Source of the DNA: Microbulbifer aggregans
Lineage (GTDB): Bacteria; Pseudomonadota; Gammaproteobacteria; Pseudomonadales; Cellvibrionaceae
NCBI RefSeq assembly: GCF_020524005.1
Contig: NZ_JAIVKK010000010.1
Span: 113,267-177,266, forward strand
Length of the DNA stretch: 64,000 bases
Direction: 5' to 3'
Shown in pieces: positions 29,264 through 38,734 of the stretch; position 1 is the stretch's first letter; each line of letters begins with the position of its first letter. The notes under the pieces are model-generated. The model made no database searches and was not told the origin of the DNA. It saw nothing but the letters and a program-made list of their open reading frames with translations. Made by a program: the position numbers and the translations under genes.

Positions 29264-31939
29264 ATGAATAAAATGAAGTTCCGTAGAAACCTGATATCTC
29301 GCGGTGTGGCCCTGGCTCTTGCCGGCATAGCGGCGCCTTTTGTAATGGCCCAGGACGTTTCACAGAAGAGTGAAGCCGAAACCCTGGAAGAAGTTCAGGT
29401 TGTAGGTTTCAAGGCATCCCTGGAAAAAAGTGTCTACGTAAAGCGCAATGCCACGGTGGTGATGGATAGTGTGAATGCGGAAGATATCGGTAAATTTCCC
29501 GACAAAAATATTGGCGATGCACTGATGCGCCTGCCGGGCGTTGGTATTGAGCGGCGTTTCGGTGAGGCAGATGGTGTCAGTATTCGTGGCCTGGATCCCG
29601 CGCTCAGCCTGACCTATTTAAACGGTCAATCGATCTCCACCGCGCAGTGGTTTGAAGGCTACCGGCCTACCCGGGGTTTCCGTTCGGATATGCTTGCCTC
29701 CGAGCTGGTATCTTCGCTCGAAGTGTACAAATCACCGCGCGCGGATCTTCCCGACGGATCGGTTGGCGGTATTGTGAATATCAAGACCCGCCGCCCGCTG
29801 GATCTTGCTGCAAATACCTTCCAGAGCTCCATGGAATATCAGTACACCGAAAATGCCGAGCGCTGGGACCCGGCATTTTCCGGCCTCTACAGCTGGAAAT
29901 CTGAGGATGAGAAATTCGGCTTTCTGGTAAGCGCCAGCCATCAGGAGCGCTTTACCACCTACGATGCGATGGAGAACTACTACGGCACCAGCGTCGAGGG
30001 CAAAGATACCGACGGCTCAGGTAATTTCACCCAGGCAACCTGGGGGGCGGGGCACGCGATTTTCCAGCAGGAGCGTGAGCGCACGGCCTATAACATTACC
30101 GCGCAGTACCAGCCAAGCGAACAGCTGGATATAACGGCCAACTACCTGAACTTTGCCCTTTCCGCGGATAACGTCAACGCCAACTACCTGGTGATTCCCG
30201 GCCGCACCGCGGACATCCGCAATGTCTCCGTTGTTGGTGATTTTCCCGCGGGGCAGGGGGCTCTGGTACATGACTCCTACCTCGCGGATGTAAACGGAGA
30301 ACCCGGTAATGACTACTGGTTTGGGCCGGATACCTTCTTCCGTAATACCAACCCTGAAGCGCAGGCATTTGATATTGATATCAATTACAGTCACGAGCTT
30401 TTCGATGCGCATATGCAGGTGGGTTATACCGAGGCAGCGGGCGACATTATCGTGGTCGGCTATTCCGGCATGATCAACACGCAGACCATGGCGGCAACCG
30501 ATCTCACCGGCGAAGAGAAGCTCACCCTCGACCTTACCGGCAACAAGCTCGGCGTTGAGTTCGAGGGCTTCGATCCCAGCCTGCCCGAAAATTACCCGCT
30601 GGCGATCCGCGAGGTGAACCCGCATATGGAGGACTCTGATGAAGAGACCTATGCGCAGTTCGACATCACTGTACCGATGCAGAATGCCGGATTTATCACG
30701 GCCTTGAAAACTGGTGTGAAATATCAGGATCACACCAATGACCGACATGTGTATTTCTTCGATGCGGAGATCCCCGCAAATCTGATGGCCGGGGTCGCCA
30801 CCTATGCCGACCTGCCAGTTAATTCCGGCTGCGGGCAGTTTGATGAAACCGCCAAGAGCAATACCCTGACCTGCCTGCCAACGCTTTCGCTTAGCGGGAT
30901 CCGGGACCTGACCGGCGAGCTGACCCCAGCGAATACCCGTCAGACTGAGAGCCTCAGTGATTTCTATGAAATCAATGAGCAAAAGCTGGCGGTTTACGGT
31001 ATGGCCGAGTTCGAGTACGAAAAATTCAGCGGTAACTTCGGTCTTCGCTATGTGGACTACGACCTGGAGTCTATTGCCCACCAGGACGATGCGCTCAATG
31101 TGCCCACCAACAATGACTACAGCGAAGTACTCCCCAGTCTGAACGTTGTATACGAAATTCAGGAAGACCTATTGTTACGCGGTGCCGCTGCACGAGTTAT
31201 GTCCCTGCCGAACTATCAGGATCTGCGCAATACCTTCAGTTACAACAGCCTTACCCTGACTGGTTCTGCGGGTAACCCTTATCTGGATCCCTGGTTGGCC
31301 AATCAGCTTGACCTCGGCATCGAGTGGTATTTTGCAGATGGTGCATTGGCCAGTGCGACATACTTCCGCAAGGACATTGATTCATTCCTGTTCTCGATTA
31401 CGGAAGAAGAAGTGCATGAGATTGTTCTGGAAGGAACGGATACAGTAGTGACGCGGCCGCTGTTGGTGTCCCGGAACCGCAATGGCGGTGAAGCGAAATT
31501 GCAAGGGTTGGAACTGCAGCTGCAAACAGAGCTGGGGTATGGCTTCGGTATGAGCGCCAACTACACCTTTACCGATGCGGAAGTGATTGATAACAACGGG
31601 GTTGATGGGCTGAACCTGCCGGGTAATTCCGACAAGATGTGGAATGTCACCACCTACTGGGAGAATGATCGCTACAGTGCCCGTCTGATGGCGAACCAGC
31701 GTGGCGAGTTCTTCAGTGGGCTCCGACTTGGTTCCGCGACGGAAACGGAGGCCTTCACCTCTGTTGATGTGGCCTTCTCTGCGGAAGTAACCGATAACGT
31801 GACACTGAGCCTGCAGGGTATCAACCTGACTGGTGAACTCTACCGTACCAAGAATACGGAAGATTCCTGGAATGGGTTGTTCCGCCAGATCAACGATAAC
31901 GGTACCCGCTGGTTTGCGAACGTTGCGGTGAAATTCTGA
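29264..31939 (+). CDS. TonB-dependent outer membrane receptor
   Basis: 891 aa from ATG 29264 (GGCGG upstream). Signal peptide MNKMKFRRNLISRGVALALA with cleavage near residue 30 (FVMAQ). TonB box-like ETLEEVQVVGF at residues 39-49, plug domain (DALMRLPGVGIERRFGEADG, VSIRGLDPALSLTYLNGQ), and a 22-strand barrel ending in aromatic F (WFANVAVKF). Resembles the oligosaccharide-uptake receptors of Cellvibrionales and Caulobacter. In this island it probably imports muropeptide or amino-sugar fragments, an inference from neighbours. Halogenase gene follows at 121 bp. Confidence 0.9.
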   Translation: MNKMKFRRNLISRGVALALAGIAAPFVMAQDVSQKSEAETLEEVQVVGFKASLEKSVYVKRNATVVMDSVNAEDIGKFPDKNIGDALMRLPGVGIERRFGEADGVSIRGLDPALSLTYLNGQSISTAQWFEGYRPTRGFRSDMLASELVSSLEVYKSPRADLPDGSVGGIVNIKTRRPLDLAANTFQSSMEYQYTENAERWDPAFSGLYSWKSEDEKFGFLVSASHQERFTTYDAMENYYGTSVEGKDTDGSGNFTQATWGAGHAIFQQERERTAYNITAQYQPSEQLDITANYLNFALSADNVNANYLVIPGRTADIRNVSVVGDFPAGQGALVHDSYLADVNGEPGNDYWFGPDTFFRNTNPEAQAFDIDINYSHELFDAHMQVGYTEAAGDIIVVGYSGMINTQTMAATDLTGEEKLTLDLTGNKLGVEFEGFDPSLPENYPLAIREVNPHMEDSDEETYAQFDITVPMQNAGFITALKTGVKYQDHTNDRHVYFFDAEIPANLMAGVATYADLPVNSGCGQFDETAKSNTLTCLPTLSLSGIRDLTGELTPANTRQTESLSDFYEINEQKLAVYGMAEFEYEKFSGNFGLRYVDYDLESIAHQDDALNVPTNNDYSEVLPSLNVVYEIQEDLLLRGAAARVMSLPNYQDLRNTFSYNSLTLTGSAGNPYLDPWLANQLDLGIEWYFADGALASATYFRKDIDSFLFSITEEEVHEIVLEGTDTVVTRPLLVSRNRNGGEAKLQGLELQLQTELGYGFGMSANYTFTDAEVIDNNGVDGLNLPGNSDKMWNVTTYWENDRYSARLMANQRGEFFSGLRLGSATETEAFTSVDVAFSAEVTDNVTLSLQGINLTGELYRTKNTEDSWNGLFRQINDNGTRWFANVAVKF

Positions 31940-31996
31940 TCGGCACAACCGGCTCGCCTGGCGGGCCGCTATTCCGTGAATGGTGAAAGACTGCAG

Positions 31997-32022
31997 AGCC
32001 GGCTGGTGCCGGCTTTGTTATT
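31997..32022 (+). terminator. Weak intrinsic terminator after TonB receptor 1
   Basis: AGCCGG, loop CTGGTG, CCGGCT followed by TTGTTATTATT. Short stem and imperfect T-run, so partial read-through into the halogenase gene is likely. Confidence 0.45.
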
Positions 32023-32059
32023 ATTTGCCGACAATAAAAACAGATAGCGGAGTAGATTT

Positions 32060-33568
32060 GTGGAAAAACGGATCTCCATGCTGATTGTCGGTGGCGGTAC
32101 CGCCGGATGGATGGCTGCCAACCTGCTGGCGCACCGCTTGCGGGACAGCAACGTCGATATCACAGTGGTGGAGTCCGACGCGATTGCCACGGTCGGTGTA
32201 GGCGAGGGCAGTACGCCCTATCTCAAGAACTTTTTCCGCACATTGGATATTCCCGAATCCGAATGGATGCCCGCCTGCCAGGCCACATACAAATGCGGAA
32301 TCCGCTTCCCGAACTGGTGTAAAACGCCAGGTTTTGAATCCTATTTCCACCCATTCTTTTCACCACTCGATCGTGAAGTCGGTGCGGAGTTTTTCCAGCT
32401 GGCAGACCGATGTCGTATGGGAGAGCCTGCGAGTGCTCTCCCGGACCATTTTTTCCATGCGCCGTATCTGGCTGACGCGGCCATGTCACCGATCCCGCAG
32501 CGCCCGCTACCCTTTGAACTGGACTACGCGTATCACTTTGATGCGGGACTACTCGGCACCTTTCTGAAAAAGAAAGCGATTACTCGAGGTGTACAACACC
32601 GGATCGAAACCGTATCTGATGTGGTGGTAGAAGGCGGTGAGATCAAATGCCTGAATACCGAGAGTAGGTGCCAACTCATCGCGGACTTTTACATAGACTG
32701 TACTGGTTTCCGCAGCCAGTTACTCTCTGCACTTCCCGGCTATTGCTTCCGGGACTATTCCCCAACCCTGTTTAACAACGCTGCGGTGACTCTGCAGCAG
32801 CCCCGCGATTATGCAAAGCCGCTAGTGTCAGCAACGGAGTCCGCTGCGCTCACGAATGGCTGGATGTGGCGTATTCCCCTGCAGCAGCGTACGGGGTTTG
32901 GTTACGTGTACAGCGCCGATTTTATCTCGGAGGATGAGGCAGAAAGGGAATTGCGGGCCGTGACTGGAGCTTCAAGTGAGCAGGAGTGCCGGCATCTGAA
33001 GATGCGTATTGGCCGCGTTGAAGAGCACTGGTCCGGTAACTGTCTCGGAATCGGACTTTCTCAGGGCTTTATCGAGCCTCTCGAAGCAACCGCACTGATG
33101 CTTGTACAGTTTACCCTGGAATGTTTTATCGGGAAGTTTGTACCAGCCTGTAGTAGCGGCGCGCAAGCTGTGGAGTTGCAGGAGGGGTTTAATAAGCGAA
33201 TCAACCGTATGTTTGATGGCGTGCTCGAATATGTGGCGGGCCACTACGTGCTGAATAGCCGCACCGATTCCGAGTACTGGCGGGCTGCGCGGGAAGACGC
33301 AGTTAGGCCGGCTTTTCTGGCCGAGCTGCTGAGCCGCTGGGATTCGCGTGGTGATTTCTCCGAATTCCTTGCAGCTCATGGCGAAGGGCAGATTTACTCC
33401 CGGGCCAGCTGGTATTGCCTGTTGGCTGGTATGGGGCGTTTTCCCTGTCACGAGTTGCCCATTCCACAGGTTACCCGGGAGCTGATTCAGGACGTCAGCA
33501 CATTTTGCCGGGGCAATATCGGTCGGTTTCGACCCCACGAGGAACAACTTGCGCGGTTCCCTGGCTGA
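32060..33568 (+). CDS. Flavin-dependent (tryptophan) halogenase family protein
   Basis: 502 aa. GTG start with GCGGAG upstream. FAD motif GGGTAGWMAANLL (residues 11-23), catalytic Lys at about residue 78 (QATYKCGIRFPNW), the diagnostic W-x-W-x-I-P block as GWMWRIPLQQRTGFGYVYS, and IEPLEATALM with the conserved Glu. All catalytic features are kept, so it should be an active halogenase-type flavoenzyme. No flavin reductase or aromatic biosynthesis genes are near. Such genes next to TonB receptors are known in marine Gammaproteobacteria and Caulobacter without an assigned role. Confidence 0.88.
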   Translation: MEKRISMLIVGGGTAGWMAANLLAHRLRDSNVDITVVESDAIATVGVGEGSTPYLKNFFRTLDIPESEWMPACQATYKCGIRFPNWCKTPGFESYFHPFFSPLDREVGAEFFQLADRCRMGEPASALPDHFFHAPYLADAAMSPIPQRPLPFELDYAYHFDAGLLGTFLKKKAITRGVQHRIETVSDVVVEGGEIKCLNTESRCQLIADFYIDCTGFRSQLLSALPGYCFRDYSPTLFNNAAVTLQQPRDYAKPLVSATESAALTNGWMWRIPLQQRTGFGYVYSADFISEDEAERELRAVTGASSEQECRHLKMRIGRVEEHWSGNCLGIGLSQGFIEPLEATALMLVQFTLECFIGKFVPACSSGAQAVELQEGFNKRINRMFDGVLEYVAGHYVLNSRTDSEYWRAAREDAVRPAFLAELLSRWDSRGDFSEFLAAHGEGQIYSRASWYCLLAGMGRFPCHELPIPQVTRELIQDVSTFCRGNIGRFRPHEEQLARFPG

Positions 33569-34019
33569 AACGTAGCCTCGGGAATTGCCCGGGGTGTAAA
33601 TGGCAACAATTGGTACTTGAGCGGCGCCTGTAGCCACGCTTTTCCTGGACGGGCGCTTGTGGTCTCAGCGAAAAATTATTCGTACTCCTCCCTTCAGATA
33701 CATCCTGCTTCACCTTAATTCCACTGGTTTGACGTGAATTAACTTGCCTTTAGGTTATTAACTGACATTTGGGTATATTTTTTTGAATTTTTTACCATTT
33801 TTATATCGCGCCTATTGAATTTTTTTTGCAGAATCGAAAGCGAATATCTTATTCCTGATGGTATTCCTGAGCGATATATTTTATCGGTCGAGAGGTCGGG
33901 CCGAACATCCAATGACAAATATAAAGATCGCCAACATGCGTTGAGAGAGAAACGGCAGATTGTCCAATCTGAAGTTGCGCACTGGAGAGAACCAAAAATA
34001 AAAGCCTTGGAGGCCTCGA
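33569..34019. other. Intergenic control region of TonB receptor 2
   Basis: 451 bp, very AT-rich from about 33700 to 33890, with operator-like sites (separate entry) and a further weak GAAAAATTATTC at 33669-33681. RBS GGAGGCC lies before ATG 34020. No ORF seen. Confidence 0.6.
33842..33885. promoter_or_regulatory. Island operator pair upstream of TonB receptor 2
   Basis: GAATATCTTATTC at 33842-33854 (5-3-5 perfect palindrome, 11 of 13 to the consensus) and weaker CGATA-TATTT-TATCG around 33873-33885; centres 31 bp apart. Confidence 0.55.
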
Positions 34020-37000
34020 ATGTTCGAGAAGACGAAACTAAGTGAGTTGGTGGAAGGCAACGTCAAGAAGTCTTTGGCAAAAACCTCAGTTTTACTGGCG
34101 AGCACCATGTTCGCCATGTCGGTAGCGGCGCAGCAGTCGGGCAGTATCGAGGGTACTGTATACCTCGATGGTGAAACCGAAGCGGCGGGCGTAACAGTCA
34201 CTGCGACGAGCCCGGTGATGCCGAAAAGCCGGACTGTAGAGACTAATGCGAACGGTGCATACCGTATGCCGGCTTTGATCCCCGGCACCTATACCCTGAC
34301 CTTTACCGCTGAAGATGGCTCGACCCGTACGGTCAAGACCCGGGTACTTCTCGATCAGCGCTCCAATGTTTCCGTGAGCATGGTGCCTGATGGTAACAGC
34401 GACTCCATGGAGGAAGTTGCTGTCGTTGGGGAGAAAGTAGAAATTGTCGGTGGCGGGGCATCTCTCTCCAATGCGCTTGGAGCAGAAGTGATCAACGCTT
34501 TGCCCGTGGGCCGGAATTATCGCGACTTATTGAAACTTCTTCCGGGTGTACAGTTTAGTGCAGACTCGGTTCGTGGTCCCAATGCTGGTGGCAGCGGCCA
34601 GGACAATACTTATGCATTTGACGGCGTAAATGTTACTTTGCCGATGTTCGGCACGCTTTCGGCAGAGCCGTCCAGTCACGACATTGAGCAGGTTTCCGTG
34701 GAGCGCGGTGGTGCACGGGCGGTTGGCTTCAATCGTGCTGGTGGTGTCAGCATTGATACCAAGTCCAAGTCGGGAACCAACGAGTTTAAAAGCAGCCTGG
34801 AATACCGGTTCGAAGATCCGAACCTGCGTGCAAAAAGTAAAGAGGGTGTGAGTGCGGACACCGAAGAGACGTGGCTCACGGCGAGTGTTAGTGGTCCTCT
34901 GGTTGAAGATACCCTGTTTTTCTATGGGTCTTATTACGGGCCGACAGAGACTCGTGACAACAAGGAAACCGCTTACGGATCCACCAAGGACTACCAGAGT
35001 GAGCGCGATGAATACTTCGGCAAGCTAACCTACGCCGTTACCGAAGACATCATGCTAAATGCCAGCTACCGTACCTCAGAGCGCGTGGATGAGGGGGCCT
35101 CCATCGGTGAGTTTGAAGACGATTCGGTATCCGTCGGTGAACTCGCAACGCAGGATATTCTGACATTTGATGGTTCCTGGATTATCAGTGATAGTACTTC
35201 GTTTACTTTCCAATACAGCGACCTGGCCCTGGAGACAGGTAGTGTCCCGGACAATATGTTGGGTTTCAGCCCTGAGTATGGCGCTTCCCTCGATATCACG
35301 AAACTCGATCAGCTGGGTTACTTCAACGTACCAAAGCTTCCTAGCGATAACCCAGATTTTGATAGCGTGCGGGCAGAGGATCTCATCGATCTGTACGGCT
35401 ATACAGAAAATGGAGTGAGTAAAGGTGGCGGCGCTGTCGGTGCGTATTCCTCTATTAGCCAGCAAGATTTCTACCGCGAAAGTTTTGAAATGGCCCTGGA
35501 GCATCACTTTGAGATTGGTAGCACCAGTCATGATCTGCATATCGGCTATCAGTGGTCTGAAGGCAAGGAAGAGCTATCCAGACGCTCTAATGGCTGGGGC
35601 TCCATTTCCTATTTGGGTGGTGTGGACAATACCGAAGAGGATGGTAGTGGGGAGGATATTTACTTCCGCGCCTTAACTGAGCAAATGAGTTTCCTCGACG
35701 ATAGCGGAACCTCCGTCCCGTCCATTGTTTCCTACAGCGTTGCGCACAATCTGGAAATCAATGATTCCATCGAGTGGAACGACTTTACCTTTAATGTCGG
35801 TGTCCTTATTAGTGAAGACACGTATTACGGTCAGGGCCTGAAGGAAAACAGTGCAAACTACTCGGGTTTTGAACTGGCCCCCGGTCATAAGTACGAGATG
35901 TATAAAATCGACTGGAAAGATATGATCCAGCCGCGTTTGGGAGTGACATGGGCATATAACGGCGAAGACACCGTATTCGCCAATTTTTCCCAGTACAACC
36001 CCCAGGCGAGCTCGTTGGCCCGTGCAGCTTCCTGGGATCGAAATACGGCCAAGACCCTGGAAATTTACTGGGATGAGGACGGCAACTATCTGGGTAATCA
36101 GGCGCGCCGCGGTTCTTCAGGCAAGATATTCCAGGAAGGCCTGGATCCTCGCCGCGTAGATGAACTCACCATCGGTACGACCAAAGGTTGGGGGGAGCGT
36201 ATCAATACCCGGGCACATGTGCGTTACCGTGAGGGTTCCCATTTCTGGGAGGATGTGTGGAACTGGGCACGCTCGGATGAGGGCTGTTATGGTGATTTTG
36301 ATGGTGATGGCGTTTATGAGCACTGTGTGCCAGCAGACATCGAGGCTCTGGGGCCGTATATTCCGGATTTGCAGAACTACCGCGACGAAATCGGTGGGTC
36401 CTCTTATGTGGTTGCGGAGATGGACGATGCCTATACCCGCTACTGGGAGCTCGCATTAGAAGGTGAGTGGTATGGCGATCGCAGCTATCTGAATGCCTCC
36501 TACGTCTACAGCGAATATACCGGTAATATCGATCAGGATAATACCTCCGCGACCAACGACCTGAACCTGTTTATCGGCTCATCAAGCTACGCGGATGATT
36601 ACGGACAGTACACCTGGGACCTGAAAGACGGCACTCTGCGTGGTGACAAGCCGCATCAGTTGAAGGTCTTTGGTTACTACACCCTCGACTGGCAAGCAAA
36701 TATTGGTGCGTTCTTCACTTTCCAATCAGGGCAGGCCTGGGAAGCATGGGATGGATCTATCTATAAACGTCCCGGTTCTGACACCATGCGCTACGCGGAG
36801 CCGGCTGGTAGCCGTCGTACCGCCAGCCACTGGCAATTGGATCTGAATTACACCCAGAACTTCCAGGTGTTTGGTGACTATACCCTGAAGTTCCGTGCGG
36901 ATATGTTCAACGTGTTCAATCGCCAGACGGCGTATAACATCGATCCCCGGATGTCTGAGGCTGAAGCCAACTTTGGCGAGGCGCGTAGTTTCTATGATGC

Positions 37001-37037
37001 TCGCGCTGTGCAGCTGTCTTTCGGTATGGATCTGTAA
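34020..37037 (+). CDS. TonB-dependent receptor with N-terminal carboxypeptidase-regulatory-like domain (Oar-like)
   Basis: 1005 aa. Signal peptide to about residue 39 (SVAAQQ). Residues about 42-128 form a CarboxypepD_reg/CnaB-like beta sandwich (GSIEGTVYLDGETEAAGVTV, NGAYRMPALIPGTYTLTF). Then TonB box-like MEEVAVVGEK, plug (LPVGRNYRDLLKLLPGVQFS), and a long barrel ending QLSFGMDL. Oar-like receptors usually handle peptides or large ligands. Placed just after the halogenase; probable partner for peptide-side fragments of peptidoglycan, inferred from context. RBS GGAGG. Confidence 0.88.
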   Translation: MFEKTKLSELVEGNVKKSLAKTSVLLASTMFAMSVAAQQSGSIEGTVYLDGETEAAGVTVTATSPVMPKSRTVETNANGAYRMPALIPGTYTLTFTAEDGSTRTVKTRVLLDQRSNVSVSMVPDGNSDSMEEVAVVGEKVEIVGGGASLSNALGAEVINALPVGRNYRDLLKLLPGVQFSADSVRGPNAGGSGQDNTYAFDGVNVTLPMFGTLSAEPSSHDIEQVSVERGGARAVGFNRAGGVSIDTKSKSGTNEFKSSLEYRFEDPNLRAKSKEGVSADTEETWLTASVSGPLVEDTLFFYGSYYGPTETRDNKETAYGSTKDYQSERDEYFGKLTYAVTEDIMLNASYRTSERVDEGASIGEFEDDSVSVGELATQDILTFDGSWIISDSTSFTFQYSDLALETGSVPDNMLGFSPEYGASLDITKLDQLGYFNVPKLPSDNPDFDSVRAEDLIDLYGYTENGVSKGGGAVGAYSSISQQDFYRESFEMALEHHFEIGSTSHDLHIGYQWSEGKEELSRRSNGWGSISYLGGVDNTEEDGSGEDIYFRALTEQMSFLDDSGTSVPSIVSYSVAHNLEINDSIEWNDFTFNVGVLISEDTYYGQGLKENSANYSGFELAPGHKYEMYKIDWKDMIQPRLGVTWAYNGEDTVFANFSQYNPQASSLARAASWDRNTAKTLEIYWDEDGNYLGNQARRGSSGKIFQEGLDPRRVDELTIGTTKGWGERINTRAHVRYREGSHFWEDVWNWARSDEGCYGDFDGDGVYEHCVPADIEALGPYIPDLQNYRDEIGGSSYVVAEMDDAYTRYWELALEGEWYGDRSYLNASYVYSEYTGNIDQDNTSATNDLNLFIGSSSYADDYGQYTWDLKDGTLRGDKPHQLKVFGYYTLDWQANIGAFFTFQSGQAWEAWDGSIYKRPGSDTMRYAEPAGSRRTASHWQLDLNYTQNFQVFGDYTLKFRADMFNVFNRQTAYNIDPRMSEAEANFGEARSFYDARAVQLSFGMDL

Positions 37038-37079
37038 ATTCGACTTATCTCCTAGGTTGTAATTTCGGAAGTAAAGATT

Positions 37080-37106
37080 GCCCCGGTTTTACCGGGGCTT
37101 TTTTAT
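37080..37106 (+). terminator. Intrinsic terminator after TonB receptor 2
   Basis: GCCCCGGT, loop, ACCGGGGC followed by TTTTTTATAAAG. Confidence 0.9.
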
Positions 37107-37172
37107 AAAGTTGTGCACGGAATAAACTCCTTTATTAGGTAATTTACATTTCTTGAATGGTGAATATTCTTT

Positions 37173-37185
37173 GAATAATTTATTC
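37173..37185. promoter_or_regulatory. Island operator upstream of NlpC/P60 gene
   Basis: GAATAATTTATTC, the consensus itself (13 of 13). A short GAATATTC palindrome sits 4 bp to its left (37162-37169). About 96 bp before the next start codon. Confidence 0.7.
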
Positions 37186-37280
37186 TTTCAGAGTCCATAT
37201 CGCGTTAATATAAACGGTAGATTTGGTGCCCTGTTTTGAATTGTTCAAAGTGGGTGAGTCTGACGGGAACAAAGCAGCGG

Positions 37281-38723
37281 ATGAGTTTAATGAAAACAAA
37301 AACACCGGTTGGCTACCTTGTGGGAATTGCCGCGCTTTTTGTTCTCTCCTCCTGTGGTGAAAGCGACCGGGGCGCTGCTGCCTCTCTTGGCTCGAATCCG
37401 ATTCATACCCCGGTGCTTGAGTTTGTCAGTGATGTTCCGGGAATCACCGAACCGATGTTGCAGCCGCGATTCTGGCAGCAGCGTTTAACTGATGATCACG
37501 TGCGCATGTCCGATCAGCAGGTTCGCGAATTCAACGCAACGAATCTCGCCAGTGATCCATATCTGCACCGACTGGATGATTTCCCGGAAATCATGTCGAA
37601 AGACGATGTGGTCGCTTTGATTGACAAGGTCAGCACGCCCGCGTCATCTCCTCGTGTATTTGTCGATGGGTCTGAAGTCAGTGCCAAAGATTACGGCAGC
37701 CTTGAGGCGGCGGTACAGCGAGATGCAATACCCACAGAAGTAAATGTACGCTGGGGGATCGCTGTGCAGCGTGCCAGCATGCGAAGCTATCCGACTAATG
37801 TTCGGGTGCTGAAAAACTCTGATGATCGCGATCTGGATCGCTTTCAGGAAACCGGTGTCTTTCCCGGACAGCGTCTGGCAATACTGCACGAAAGTGCAGA
37901 TGGCGAGTGGTGGTTTGCGGTGAACTATCACTACGGTGCCTGGATACCAAAGCAGGCTGTCGCGCTGGGTGAGCGCGAGAGGATTAACCAGTGGCTTGAG
38001 CGTACGCCGCGGCTTACGGTTTCTGGTGCGCAGGTGCGTACCAACTTTAACCCCGAAGATACGCGTACTTCTGAAGTTGCTCTGGATATGGGCGTTTCGC
38101 TGCCCCTGCTGAGTGCAGATGAGGTAGGGCATAGCGTCCATGGGCAAAATCCTTACGCCAGCTATATTGTCTCCCTGCCGGTGCGCGGTGAAGCTGGCGA
38201 GCTCGAGTTTGAACCGACCCTGATTGGGCGTGGCCGGGATGTTTCGGTCGGTCACCTGCCATACAAACCGTCACTGGTCTTGCAGCAGGCATTCAAGTTC
38301 CTCGGCGAGCGCTATGGCTGGGGGCACGATTACAATGGTCGCGATTGCACCGGGTTTGTTGGTGAGGTGTACAAGACGTTTGGAATTGTGATGCCGCGTA
38401 ACTCCGGACAGCAGGGCAATAGCGATTTTGCACCCACCAAACGCTTCGAACCCGATGATCACGCAGCGCGGGAGAAAGCACTCACCGAATTGGCTGTCGG
38501 AGACCTTATTTACATTCCCGGGCATGTGATGATGTATATCGGAGAGGTGAATGGTGAACCCTACGTGATTCACGATGTCACCGGCATGAGTTATTACCGG
38601 GAAGACAATACTTTCTATCAGGGCACACTTGCCGGTGTGTCAGTAACCCCATTGATGCCGCTGCAGCTCAATAAAGAGAAGCGCTTTATCGATGGCATTT
38701 ATGCCATAAAAACCATTATTTGA
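37281..38723 (+). CDS. NlpC/P60-family lipoprotein endopeptidase, YkfC-like (gamma-D-Glu-diamino acid)
   Basis: 480 aa. Lipobox LSSC at C25 of the start chosen (ATG 37281; ATG 37290 also possible). Residues about 40-150 N-terminal domain, 155-320 two SH3-like domains, 330-480 NlpC/P60 peptidase with Cys in GRDCTGFVGEVY (C356), His in IPGHVMMYIG (H415) and a third polar residue in YVIHD (H431). Same architecture as dipeptidyl-peptidase VI/YkfC, which frees L-Ala-D-Glu from stem peptides. The next gene is the epimerase for exactly that dipeptide, a strong functional link. Confidence 0.88.
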   Translation: MSLMKTKTPVGYLVGIAALFVLSSCGESDRGAAASLGSNPIHTPVLEFVSDVPGITEPMLQPRFWQQRLTDDHVRMSDQQVREFNATNLASDPYLHRLDDFPEIMSKDDVVALIDKVSTPASSPRVFVDGSEVSAKDYGSLEAAVQRDAIPTEVNVRWGIAVQRASMRSYPTNVRVLKNSDDRDLDRFQETGVFPGQRLAILHESADGEWWFAVNYHYGAWIPKQAVALGERERINQWLERTPRLTVSGAQVRTNFNPEDTRTSEVALDMGVSLPLLSADEVGHSVHGQNPYASYIVSLPVRGEAGELEFEPTLIGRGRDVSVGHLPYKPSLVLQQAFKFLGERYGWGHDYNGRDCTGFVGEVYKTFGIVMPRNSGQQGNSDFAPTKRFEPDDHAAREKALTELAVGDLIYIPGHVMMYIGEVNGEPYVIHDVTGMSYYREDNTFYQGTLAGVSVTPLMPLQLNKEKRFIDGIYAIKTII

Positions 38724-38734
38724 CGGGTACTGCC

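Noticed and set aside
30017..31081. 354-codon frame opposite TonB receptor 1
   Set aside because: Antisense shadow; the receptor on the plus strand is clearly real.
32060..33568. Secondary-metabolite (halogenated product) cluster
   Set aside because: Only the halogenase-type gene is present; neighbours are receptors and peptidoglycan genes.
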